This document shows positions 11,499 through 23,700 of a stretch of DNA of 64,000 bases, piece after piece. A program made the position numbers and the translations under genes. The notes beneath the pieces are model-generated. The model ran no database searches. It worked only from the letters and a program-made list of their open reading frames with translations, and was not told where the DNA came from. Source of the stretch: Tetragonia tetragonoides (taxonomy: Eukaryota > Streptophyta > Magnoliopsida > Caryophyllales > Aizoaceae); assembly GCA_038025085.1 (NCBI GenBank), contig CM076153.1:3658001-3722000 (forward strand). The letters run 5' to 3'. The first letter of the stretch is position 1, and each line of letters starts with the position of its first letter.

Positions 11499-12259
11499 GT
11501 GAAAATTAAATGAATTCAATTTAATTCCTTTGTTTTAGTTTAATTAGTTTAGTTATTTACATTTCTATTTTTAATTTATTTAATTATTTGGTCAAATCAT
11601 TTAAAACTCATATGAGGGGCACGTGAGGGTAGAATGGGAAGAAAATTAAGAGATTTGGCCGAAAATTCACTTAAGGGGTGACTTTCAGGGCGTTTGTAAC
11701 TTTAAAGGTGGTACTGAACAAATAGCAACAGTTAAGGGAGTACTGAACAAAAGGTGTAATTTTTAAGGTGGTTTTAACCAAATTGCGCTAAATAATACAA
11801 AGGGATTTTCTTTCAAGTGAAATGTAGTGACTAATACAAAGGGGTTATTAGTTATGCCCTAAATCTAAAACCACTGTTAATGTTCCACCAGGCCCTCCAC
11901 CATTAATCGTTTCTAGGAAGAATTCACATATGACCAAAGGTAAAACACATTCGTTCCTGGAAATTATAGACCTGGAAGCTGCAACTGCAAGCCACCATCA
12001 CTATTCACTAACCAATATAAATGAGGGATCAATCTACATTTCCTTGTGTTCTCTGCTATCTGAACAGAGTGGAATTTTCGAACAAAACTGGAATGCAAAG
12101 CCGACTTCTGATCCATGTTCTGTAAATCTTGCGTCTCAAAACCGATATTAGGTTAACGAATTTGAACGATGGTCTGGATTCTGGCAACTCAGATAAGAAC
12201 AGGCACACCTCCACAACTGCTGTTTCTTTTGAAATCGGCTACACTGGATAGTGGTAATG

Positions 12260-15200
12260 TTAACTCAAATACACGATGTCCTCCTTTTGTATATGCATCT
12301 TCCCTTTGTCTCTTTTTCCACTTCTTTGTTGTGTGCGGTCTGATTGGCCTCGCTGAAAACAATAAAAAAACAATATCCTCAGAAGCTTTTACTTACATCA
12401 CTTAAGTTGTACTATACACTTGAGAACTGATCATATAATACTACCAAAATATTATGAGTCTCTCTCCTCATGCTCATGAATAAACTCATATTACAGTCTG
12501 ATGACACTCGGGAATGAGAGACCAAGGATGCCGTACAGGTGTGCACTAAATGTTTGAACCTGGCTACTTTTAGAGGTTCCATCAGCCTTTTGTCAAAATC
12601 AACTATAAAATGGTCATATAACATCCGGGTTCCAAAAGTAGAACTTGGTACTTTGGGCTGGAATAATAATCTGAGTAACAGTGTTATATTGTAAACTTCA
12701 GACTTAGATTAACACAATGTGCCTACCTTCTTCAATACGAATGTCAAGTACAAATAGGCTACCTCCCACTCATCTGGTGACAAAGTACCTGAAACCAGAA
12801 GAAAAATAATCAATAATATGGATAACATAATCAACTAATGAAGAGACCATAGTAGTAGAAGGACCAAGGAGGAAAACTCAAATATTTCCAAGGCATGACT
12901 TCTTCAAAATGAGGAGTTTCCTTCAATTCATGAACTTATAACTCCAGAAAGTGGGAAATGAAAGCGCGAAAAGTTTAAATAAAAAATAAAACTGATGAAC
13001 CAGAAACTAGAACTAGGCACGCACTCTGATCCTGGTTTCCATCACCCAAAGCGCCCAGCCTCCTCATTAGGTCAACAAAATCTGGTCTCTTCATATATTC
13101 TTCAACAAATTGATGTGAATTCTTTGCAAGCACTAGCTCAAAATCATACTGCAAGAAGATTTTTATTGTAGTTCAATGAAAATTTATTCCACGACAACAT
13201 AAGATATTTAATTCAACAGTAATCAAATAAAGACATAGCAAGGTTCCACAAAGTGCAATGAGTTAGGTCAATGCAAAATTCTACGAGTAGCAATTGGCAA
13301 ATCCTAAAAGTGTACAAGGAGCCCCCCTTTATTTCAGTCAAATCTCTCTACATCAACTTGCACAAATTTTTAACTGACGAATTATGACGGACTGATTGAA
13401 TGTTGCACCAATTGAACTCCTTAAATAATTTGTTGTGTAAGTCAGGTTCTAAAACAGCACTTTGCAGATGCATTTGTACGTTTACAGTTGAGACACCCCT
13501 CAAGGGGATTCCACAGCCATCAGGATTTGGGACTCATGAGAGGTACTGGGTAAGTGGGTATCAGTACAGTACATCAATAATGCCCTAAAAACATAACTCA
13601 TAAATATTATTCTGCTTACAGGCTGCAAAAGTGCAACTCACCCTGTCTGGCTCTCCAGATTCACCACCAAATGACTACCATCTCCTATATAGTCTCACGA
13701 GTCTCACCTAAAAATAAAGTAAGCACAAGCACGTAGGTTTTTGAAATTCTTCATGTAAAAGAGGCCCTTGTCAGATTATCTATTAGAGACCACAAAAATA
13801 GAGTAATAAATATTAGCTACACATACCCCCCGTTATCTACTCATATCCTTCCAGATCTCTCAGTAGCAAAAGCGAATATCGATGCAACCAAAATTAAAAG
13901 GGAAAATATAAACCCTCCATGATAGCCAAACACCACAAAGCAAAACATAACAAATAAATAAATAAAGTAAAAGTTTCAGCCAGAACCGATAATACCTTAT
14001 ATATTTCTTGATCCTTATAAAGGCTAAAAGCATACATATACAACTTTATGCTCATTGGAAAAAGCCAATAAAAAAAGTCAAACCTCATCAGCGAGCGCCT
14101 TAAAAACATGAAAAGGGACGATCCATTCAGGACAATCAACAGCATCCTACAAAGCAACCAAGCATTTGCAAAACACGACATTAAGAAATGCAAGATAAAT
14201 TACATTAGAATCTTGTCACAATATACATCTCCAGAACGTCAGAACTTGAATGAAAGCATTTGAAATTCACTACTTACATAATACTCCCTCCGTTTCACAA
14301 TATAAGGCATGTTGACTTTTAACACATCCCAATGAGTATTGATTGCTAGTTCCCACTTCATCCTTCCTTTTTCTTGTCATTTACTTATTTTCTCTATCCA
14401 ATATTGCAATTTGCATGTAATGCTTAAGGATAGTTTAGTCTTTTTACCATCTCTTTTTCTTGAATTCACTCTTTAATAATGTATGTGCAAAGTCAAAAAA
14501 TGACTTATTATGAAACAGAGGGAGTATAATTGAAGGAAATTTTAAATAAAACACAAGAATTATCAACAAAGTTCACGAGGTCAAAGATAGATTTGCAAAG
14601 AAGTTATATTTAAGGGCTCAAGTCCTCAAGGGTATATGCAATGCCACAACTTTGCTTATATGGAGCGATGTTCCTCACAAACATAGTATGAATTCTGCAT
14701 CCACAAAAGACCGACAGTAGAAGGCTTTTCAACGAGATGTGACAATTGCTCAGAACAAGCTTTGCTCAAATTATCAGGCAACCAGAGTTCTCACCACACA
14801 ACAAGGATATGTAGAAGACATAGTATGAATTCTGCATTTACAGAAGACCGACAGTAGAAAGCTTTTCAACGAAATGTGACAAATCGCTCAGAACAAGCTT
14901 CGTTCAAATTATCACGCAACAAGAGTTCTCACAACACAACAAGGATATGTAGACAAACTCCGAAGAAGATAATACCTCTAAATGGAACGTGTATTGGACA
15001 CCAAAAGGGCAGGAAGCTTTGAATTTCTGAAACATAAAAGAAGAAACACCAGTCATCCCCCATCGAGGATTTCCACAGACAAGCAAACAAAAAGAAAAAC
15101 AATCTCGATGTAATGGCCTACTGGGTCCTAACAAAAGAAGACAAGAAATCACCTTACTAGCATACTCCTCATCAAAACGTATCCAGTAGACACTGTTCCC

Positions 15201-18200
15201 AAAGGCTAAACCTTCCGCTGCATATAATACATTTTTATATCAGAATCTTCACTTAAAAAGAAAGAGGAATAACCTTTGGTAGAAAGCACTACATAAGTAA
15301 ATATCAAACATGCTAAAATCTCCCCCCTCCCTCTTATCTGTAGGCCCTGAGTCTGTTTACTAATAGACACTGGGTTTTTGGGATTTCTCGAGTCCGTTAC
15401 CTGAAGAAACTATAGAACCTACATGTGAAACAACCTACGTGAGGGGAATGAAGGTTTTAGAAATAGGAAAAATGCATATACAGATACTTCTAAGATAGAA
15501 ACAAACAGAAATCAAGACCATCTAGAAATATCATCAAAGTTATCCATTTGAATCCCTAAGAGGCGTAGAGTGAACACTGTTTGGCACCATTAAACATTCA
15601 TCCTAAGTTCATGTCAACATCAAGGATTATACATACATCATGTAGCTAAGACTTCCATAACTATGAACATCAACTTGCTGCCATAACTTTCAAATCAAGA
15701 ATAGCATCACATTTTCAATAAACTTCTGCAGTTTCCCATCCCTTGACACCATTGAACACTAGATCACCAAGGACGAAGAAGTCCTAGATACAAAGCCTAA
15801 GAGTTACCAAATTTTACTGGCCTCTGACATACATTTCTGTCATTTAACTTAAAAGACCTCAAGCAGAAAATGTTTGGAATCAATTAGAAACAGTGACCGA
15901 TTCATCCATGCCTAAAGATTTGAAAATTGGTACTCAAACTCGGCTACAAGTGTTGCAAACGGGTACGTGTCCCAGTGTCAAACGCGGTCATTTTCTTGAA
16001 AATGTTGAGAGCTTTTGGCCTTGTATGAAAAGTCGAGTGTTCATACCATGTCAAATTGTCGAGGATCCAAGACAAGTACTTCAGGTTAAACGAAGACAAT
16101 ACAAGCAACATACAACCAAGCCAACAGTACTCAGTCAGAGATGTTAAAGAAATGGAAAAGGAATTCCTGACAAGGAGATTGAGATGGATCATGAGAGTGA
16201 CAAATAGGAGGCTAATGAGCAAGCAAAGGTTCATGGGGAAACTAATTAGATAAGGGAACAAATAAGGGTTCAAGGTCCAGGCACTGACATAAGCACTCAC
16301 AATATGACTTTGGAAATAAAAATACGACCTTCTTCCTTTAGCAAGTTCAGAGCAAGAACTACTAACAAGAAAACTAATTGCTTGAGCTTTAACAGACTTC
16401 AATGGTTAAGTGCAGAATAAACAAGAATTTAAGACCTTCTCTGAACTTCTTCACGATTACATTAGAATCAGGCATTGTTCCAATAAAGATGCCTCCTGGT
16501 CGAAGTAATGCTGATATATTTGCCAAAGCTCGCCGTGCACGTGCCTCAGTAGACCATGAATAATGCATGGCAAACTGTAAAGGCCAAGAGTGTATCAAGA
16601 GGAAAGCAAGTTTAAGATGTTATCTAGCCTAATCAAGATGAAAAAATTTTATTTCTGCTCCACTGGATTCACCATCTCCAAACCCTCTACCCCAACCCAG
16701 GATTGCAGAATGGTAACATAGAAGTACTCTAAATTTAATGTATACGTTCCGTCGAGGGTTCCCATTCTTAATTAAAATACAACACCATTATGCATGCAGC
16801 AGATACCAATCTGGTTTAACAGACACATTGTGGGGCAATAGGTTAGGCTAGCGAAAGCTACAAACGAGCAAAATTATGGAAGATTCATAAGATTTCACAT
16901 AGAAACACACCAAAAAATGCCATCCCATATGCAATAGAGAACCCTGGGAACTCTAGCATCCGAATGTGCATGACTCACCTGGCAACTGCAAACGTCAAAT
17001 GGGGCATCCTCCGCTAATTCTCTGTCCAGACGAACCTGGAAATCAACACATACCCAAGGAACCACGGTTAGTTAATGCACGTTCAAAACAAATATCAGTT
17101 ACCAGAGGAGAATAACATAATTTCACTTTACATCAGGATGCAATTCAACAAAATATTCATTACCTCAAAGCAATCTCCACATATGAGGCGAGCAGGGAAT
17201 GTGTACTTCTTACGACGCTGATGGTGGTCTGCATCCCCATTATATCGTGTACGACAATCCTCTATCTGCACATAGTATCAAACTTGAGGCCCATTGCAAT
17301 AAAATTTCACAAAATTACCATTAACTTGGCTATATCTGAAGAAAGTACGTCGAGGTGGAAAAATATTTCATCCTAACTTTGAGTGTAAGAGGATGAGCAT
17401 GAACATAGCTGTCAGACAGCATATGCACTGAGGAGGAGACAAACCACAACAGCAGCTTTTTATCAAAAGCTGAGATGAGACAAAACCTAACAACTAATAA
17501 TAAGAGTTTGCACATTACCGAGCCTTCGGTGATATCAATTCCAACATAATATCCGATCTTTGCCTTATCCCATTTTATGAGATCCCCACCCTAACACATA
17601 TTGATGAGAGAAAACAGTTAGAATGTGATTAAATTGCCGCCCCACTGGAAATAATCATTAACCACATGAATCCACTATTACCTTTCCACAGGCAAGATCA
17701 AGTACAGCATCCCCACGACGAGCATAAAGCTGAATCAGTACACTCTTTATCTGCAAATAAGACCGCATATAAAGAAACATTCATGGCACCACTTCAAGAT
17801 AAGTTCATGTATAGAATAGAAAAGATACCCAGTTGTTAAGTTTCTTCAAATGAATAATCGGGCTTGCTTCTCGTTCTTCTAATGTCTGATTAGTTCTAGC
17901 ACTGTAATGATCAGCCACTTTTCGAGCAACGATTTTTGTCGTCTCATCCTCCAAATAGTTTCCATCTCCTAAACCACAATTAACAAGTTACCATTTAGGG
18001 GATTTGAATATGATGTCCAGCATCTATTAAGAAGTTAGTAACCTAAAAATGTAAAAGGAAATAAAGCCTAAATTCACTCTCCTCCTCTGGGAAGTTCACA
18101 ATTTCAAGTGTACAATCCAAACTAAAAGGAGATTAGAATTAATTTTTTAAAGCCACTGAGTTTCCACTTAATAGCAACTTGTGGAACAACTAGTGATTGA

Positions 18201-18431
18201 ACAAAATGCTGAAACCAAATTTTCTGTTACATTCATAATTTGATAGACTTTGTAGTCCAAAGTACCCAATTCAAAAAACATCAGCACCCACCCAAAAAGA
18301 ATAAAACTCTACACTAATTATGATTGAATAAAGTTGCAAGAAGCAAAAAAAATACCCTCAGGATTGTGTTTGAATCGAGACTGAGGAGGCCCGGAAGATC
18401 TAGTTGGAGAATCTGGGTACCCACGTTTCAT
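12260..18431 (-). CDS. mRNA cap guanine-N7 methyltransferase 1
   Basis: Transfers methyl from S-adenosylmethionine to N7 of the mRNA cap guanine in the nucleus. Thirteen minus-strand exons: 18431-18356, 17968-17829, 17750-17682, 17590-17519, 17265-17164, 17035-16979, 16574-16436, 15217-15153, 15026-14976, 14146-14084, 13148-13025, 12788-12727, 12352-12260. All junctions are GT-AG and the frame gives 370 residues, the length I recall for the Arabidopsis enzyme. The start MKRGYPDSPTRSSGPPQSRF matches the family start. SAM motif I is VLDLACGKGGDLIKW (residues 88-102), followed by GYYVGIDI. The HYSWSTEARARRALANIS and LLRPGGIFIGTMPDSN blocks and FGVQYTFHLEDAVDCPEW are diagnostic of cap-0 methyltransferases. 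The tail is Lys/Arg/Gln-rich. Intron 9 carries a Stowaway MITE and a tandem duplication. Confidence 0.95.
14284..14524. mobile_element. Stowaway MITE (Tc1/mariner type)
   Basis: 241 bp with ends CTCCCTCCGTTTCACAATAT and, inverted, CTCCCTCTGTTTCATAATAA, flanked by TA on each side (14282-14283, 14525-14526). These are the classic Stowaway ends and target. No coding capacity. It lies in intron 9 of the cap methyltransferase gene. Confidence 0.93.
14681..14953. repeat. 137-bp tandem duplication in intron 9
   Basis: A unit beginning ACATAGTATGAATTCTGCAT at 14681 is repeated at 14818 with scattered substitutions, the second copy ending about 14953. It lies within 25 bases of the donor of intron 9 of the cap methyltransferase gene (exon 9 ends at 14976). 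Confidence 0.85.
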
Positions 18432-20715
18432 GACCCCTAAAAAACTGAAATTGGAGCTAAAATTTCACCGATAAATCAATGTGGCCACTTGTAAAAGTTT
18501 ATATGATTTCCTGAAATAAAAACCCAGATAGTTAGACAAAAACAAGATAGTTTAGTGAATGTCAAAACATGAACTGGACATGTCTGAGCACTTGAAACAA
18601 TATTTTTTCATTCTCCCCACAAAATTCTTGAAGCGAAAAGGAAACAACGGTCTAATTAGGAACTAACCTTGGCTGAGAACTTCGTTGAGAAATTTGGAAA
18701 ATAAATTATTCCGATCCTGTTTGATTGTTGAAGAACAAAATTAGGAGTTATATACGGGAACGAACAGAATTAGCAGGGAGCCGCAAGAAATTCCGACAGT
18801 TTTGGGCGAAGGTCCTAGTGATAGCCGGGAAGTTGAACTTGAGGTCATTGGGAACTTCAGAGGAGAGAGAGAGAGAGAACATAGGCCCACTGACGAAATA
18901 ACCACATTTATACCGTGGGGTTTGCACTATATTTATACCCTTAACTTTTTTTTTTTATAGGGGAATTAATATTTTATACCCTTTACTTACAAGTGCAAAA
19001 TCGCAAATAAGGTAACTTTTATTTTTCTTTTTTTGCCCTCGTCTCCTTTTTTATTTTATTTTTATTTCTTCTCTTTGATAGAGGATTAGATTTTGGAGGC
19101 CGATCAAAGATTGTTCTTTTTAGAAAAATGTTAGGAATAGTCTGTGGATGAATATTTGTCATTTTATTAGATGACACAATTTTTAGATATTATTACTAAC
19201 CATAATGTTCAATCAAATAACAAGTGTACATCACCGATTGTCAGTGACACTAATAACCAACAATCTATTATTACAAAATATAGGTCTCTCTTCTCCCCCC
19301 AAAAAAACTCCTAGCCCCCTTTTGGTTCAGGGGCTGCTATTAGCGATTCTTTGCTAATGCTAAGTCCCAATTCTTTTTGTTTCATTGTTTTGTAACTATT
19401 ATCTAGTTTTATTATGTCGAATAATATCAGTCTCTCCATCTGTGAGGGTTAGTTTGTCCCATTCGTTGGGGTTCGGCTGTCTCTGTCTCTCACTTTTTGA
19501 AAGTATTGTTAGTTTTTCGTTTTGTTGTTCGTATGATACTTCGGCGGATCTATTCTATCAAGAGGTGGTCTACTATGTCGGATCAAAGCATTCAAAGCTA
19601 TAGCAGATGCTTCCGCGAAGAGGCTGTAATATGGAAAACAACGATTAAATGGAAGCCGGTCGGAATTGTTGAATCTGTAGTGCTACATAGCTTTTTCATT
19701 CGAATGTATTATGATGTTTTAGATCTATTTCTTGTTGAATTCAACCCTTTTTGTAAGTGTCGTATGACTTTCAATTAATTGAACTTATTTTCCCCTAAAA
19801 AAAAAATTATTACAAAATATAGATGTTGATGTCTCGCTAGAGCACACATTAACAAATCCATGTATCAAAAACAATCTAGAGGAACAACAAGCCTAGACAA
19901 TATTTCAACCCTAGACAACATTTAGTCACTCAAACTCAACAGCCTCTTTCAAGATAAGTTTATCCACTATTGGCAAGGGTGGTGCAGTTAGAAGAATACC
20001 CCATTAGTACTAAAGACTACTTGGGAGTTGCACTGTTTTGGATCTAATTTCGCTGGTCACATGATCAATATCACTACATTTTACATCACCCTTTAATGAC
20101 AATGAAATGTTAGTGACCACTCACCAGTGAATGCGACTGCTGAACAAGGAGAGACCAAGATTATTGATGAAACATTCACTGTTGAGCAGAGAGAAGCAGA
20201 TAACATGCAAGGTGGGTGAAGCTGAAGACAGTGTTCAGCACAAGAGCCCAATCGAAAATATTATTTTCGACTGCGTAACTATACAAAGCACAAGTTCTAT
20301 GTTAATTATGAACTGATGTCATTGTAGCCTCTCATGTTTTTTAAATGAAAAGGCTAGAAATCATGTATCAAGCTATTCTTCCAGTCTAGTAATCATCAGT
20401 TTCTACATTCTTCTGAAAGGTATCTCTAAACCTAAATCATTCGTAATTACATCAGTGAAACTAGGGAAACTTTCAAGGTTACAACCAGGCATATGGAAGA
20501 CAGGATGCCCGGGTATAAGCTCTTCCTCAATGCAAAGAGAGGTTTTATATACTCAAAAAAGGCAGACCATTCCATCCAATCTTTCTAACACAAAGGACAC
20601 CATTTCCTTCTGAACAAACTTGAAACAGTAGATATCCGTGGCTCTGACACTAGGAACTTCCATTGTATCGAAAAGAAAGCAGAAAATCCAAGGATTATGC
20701 CAGCTGATATATCAG
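18432..20715. other. Intergenic region, AXR1 3' end to cap methyltransferase start
   Basis: Holds the leader and promoter of the cap methyltransferase gene (18432 to about 18900, with a GA run near 18863), a poly(A) retroposed insertion at 19284-19805, and about 900 bases of mostly unassignable DNA. A stretch at about 20128-20210 translates without stops as NATAEQGETKIIDETF and onward and may be an exon fragment, but I cannot place it. The part next to 20716 should be the AXR1 3' untranslated region. Confidence 0.45.
19284..19805 (+). mobile_element. Retroposed insertion with poly(A) and 17-bp TSD
   Basis: A 522-bp segment flanked by the perfect 17-bp direct repeat ATTATTACAAAATATAG at 19267-19283 and 19806-19822, ending in a run of A immediately before the right repeat. 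That is the signature of target-primed reverse transcription (LINE or LINE-mobilised RNA). No reverse transcriptase motif is visible. The ORFs at 19385-19778 are short and not recognised, so it could be a truncated LINE, a chimera or a retroposed transcript. Confidence 0.75.
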
Positions 20716-23700
20716 CTACAACAATAATAGCTGCGACTTGTGATCAATGCCATTAAAAATGAAAGTTCCAGGCATAATTACAAATTGCTTTGTGATGAGC
20801 TGCATGGGCAGAAGGGAAACAAACAGATCCAGAAATAAAAAATGTCAGCATACCCTCTCCGAAAATAAAATAAAAAAAGATAAAAAGATGTCAGCAAATG
20901 CTCCAAATCAAATACTAAACCACCAATAAACAAACCAAGCACCGAATAATCAGTGTAGTGATGATGAGTAACATTAAGAAATTTTACTACAATGATAAAC
21001 AAGCAGTAGATCCTTTGCTTCTCTTATTAGTTATTACTGCATAGTATTACTTTGTGGGTGACATGTAGTTAGCTATAAACATGTAGAGATGCAGTTCGGC
21101 AGCTGTGTACTTGAACATACAGTATGAGTAAAACTTTTGTGGGTGACACCCTGGCTTGCCAGGCTGCTAGCCATTCCCAAAATGTAACTGTTTAACCTCT
21201 TTTTATAATCCGACATTTGGCACTTAGAAATTAGAAGGATATAACCCCCCCCCAAAAAAAAGATTAGAAAGTGGGACGCGATGTAGAGTACCTTTATCAC
21301 TTCCTGTGATGCAATCCCACCTATGAAGGCAGCAACAGCATGGAGCTCTGCTGCGCCAAATCGGCACATTTCATGTATAAGATCCTCGGACACAATAGAG
21401 CCATTACATCCCAAGTCACTCAATAAACCTATGGCTACTGTCTTCAATCGAGATATATCTTCATCCATCTCACTGCCAATATAGAAGACATTTGAGTAAA
21501 TACTATAAGAACATGATTATTCAGTTGAAAGGGAGTTGGAAGTTACCCATCAAACTGGCCTGGAAAGCAATTGTAGTTAGCAGCAAAACGGTCAGCAGCT
21601 CGTAGTAAGATATAAAACCCGACAGCCATACTGTAAGAAATTAAGGAGAACAAAAACATGAGCAATTCCATTAAATCAATTTATAAAATACTCTACAACG
21701 CATTTATGTGCCATACATATTGTTCTCCCCAACCTCTTTTGTTTATATTTATTGTTGAATATTTAACTATGTTGAACTTTGTTGAATTTCGAATTTTGTT
21801 GAATTTTTTTGAAGTTTGTTTATTCTACTAAATTTTCTTGAACTTTGTTGATTCAAGTGATATTAATAACTAGTGTGTATGTTGGTTTGTTTAACTTTGT
21901 TGAATTTTGTTTATTACTGAATTTTGTTGAAGTTTGTTAAATTTTGTTGAAATAAACAAAAGTTAAAAAGAAATTAGTTGGGGAGAACAGACTCAACCCC
22001 ACCCCCGCCCCACCCCACACATAAAGAAAAGAAGGAAAAAATATATATAAGTCAACAGCAAAACAATGGCATGGACCCCTTCAAAGGCAAAATCAGGGAA
22101 GGTCAAGACGTCCACAGCCTTAACCTCAGGCCTCATCCATCCAATCAAGACCAATAGGGAGGTAATTTTTGGGTGTGTGCCTGTGTTGGGAGGAAGGGGG
22201 GGGGGGCACAAGTCAATTAATTCATAAATTAGGAATAACAACGTGATCAATCACATATATTCCCGATTTACACGAGCTACTTTTTAAAAACCAAATTGAA
22301 CGACACTTCAACTCTAAAAAGAGAAACTGTGATCACAGTAGCTCAAACTTCACGTGTAGTACACAGCAAGACATAAAGCTCAATATTGCCAAAGCACCCA
22401 CAAAAGCAGTTTTCAATCAATGTTACTTCAGATGGGTCTAAGTATTTATTTTAAGAATAAAATCACAAGTCATCTAGTCTATTCTGTGAAGCTCCAAGTT
22501 TCGGATAAAATTGTCTATATTCGAATGGTGAAGCAGTGCACTGAGAAATAAAGGAAAAAGTGACAATCACCAGATAATTCATTTTGTCTTTTGGGTCATT
22601 TATTTAAAAAAAAAAATCTTTAAGTAGGCTGTTTGAAATACTGCCAAAGCACCGTATCCATCTAACTGCCAAAGCACCGTATTTGAAATACCACCTTGTA
22701 TTTAGCTGTTTCTTTTTTGTTTTTTTCGCAAAACCACATTTTACAGCTTTTCTATATTGGAAGCTGATTTAAGTTTTAACCCTGAAATGACCACCACTTG
22801 GTCCTAGACTGTACATTGGGAGTGGTTGCCACTAATTTGGCATCCACTTAACAAATCATGGTCAATTGAGGGTTATCCTCAAAGTGGTTCTGATAGGCAA
22901 AGAAAAGAAAAGTAAAATGTGGTACTGTAGAAAGATGATACTATCATAAAAGCTCAATTTGAACTAAATCAATAGATAATTAAATAAAAGGTGGTTTCTA
23001 ACAGATTCTTATCTTTTTTACAAATGTTGGAAAACAGGGACTCTGAAACATGACAGCAAGAACATTTCCATTTTACCTGAACTCCTCATCTGTCATATAC
23101 TTCTGCAACTCAAGGAGGTTAGGAGAATTGAACTCCTCTTCAATCATTCGGTATCTGCATACCTGAGAAAATACATTTACATGAATATGACTTAAAGATT
23201 ATCAGTGAACAAGATGAGGATTGGATTTGCATCTATGATCTATGAGAAGAGCGCGTTGGCTCCAATGATGCCAACTTGCCAAGTCTTAAAAAACTTACAG
23301 AGTGACAAAAGAACAGTAAAAGAACAATGCAGATAAAGGGATGCATTTTTCGAGCTGCTCTTGGTTTCCAATTTGAAATATATCAGGGTCTCTAGCTATA
23401 AAGCTAACAACAGCTTATAACTATTTGAAACATACACATTTTAAGTACTTTGTATAGTGTCAGATTTATATTAATTAGCATGTCTTTAACTGCATTATTT
23501 TTGAAATGAAGTGAGTTACACAACATAAAAATTTGAAGAATCTTTGGATACTTACAGTTAGTTTTCTTGCATTCTTGCAGAACGTCTTTATGGTCATCTT
23601 GGAAATGCCATTAGGATCTCTACCAATTTTCTTTAAAATACTTTGCACATGCTGCTCCATGGCACGGAAATCAGCTTCAGCCTTATCCTGGAATACCTTT

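Larger units (their letters stand above)
10688..11788. mobile_element. Long-TIR element, copy 1 (Pack-MULE-like)
   Basis: The left end (about 10688-10830) and right end (about 11590-11788) are inverted copies of one another; for example GCCCTGAAAGTCACTCCTTA near the left against TAAGGGGTGACTTTCAGGGC near the right. The outermost ~85 bases of the left arm are missing. The same ends occur in opposite orientation in the element at 60539-61763: its right arm and subterminal CCCTCGATCTGTTCTCC stretch equal the left arm here, and its left arm equals the right arm here. The interior holds a decayed DUF4283-like fragment and a (GA)43 tract. No transposase and no clear target duplication. Long TIRs with gene fragments suggest a Mutator-like Pack element; family assignment is inference. 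Confidence 0.7.
10031..12259. other. Intergenic region with two transposon insertions
   Basis: Between the start of the tail-anchored protein gene and the end of the cap methyltransferase gene, both on the minus strand. It holds the pyrimidine-rich leader/promoter of the former (about 10031-10330), a 228-bp TIR element (10420-10647) and a ~1.1-kb element with long inverted ends (about 10688-11788). The final 450 bases are probably 3' untranslated region or spacer of the methyltransferase gene. Confidence 0.5.

Noticed and set aside
15944..16402. 152-residue minus-strand ORF between cap methyltransferase exons 7 and 8
   Set aside because: It lies entirely within intron 7, which has good donor and acceptor sites; no recognised domain.
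20560..20640. Candidate final AXR1 exon resembling KFVQKEMVSFV
   Set aside because: A far better final exon, ending [11 protein letters not shown] then a stop, is present at 20799-20716 with correct phase and acceptor.
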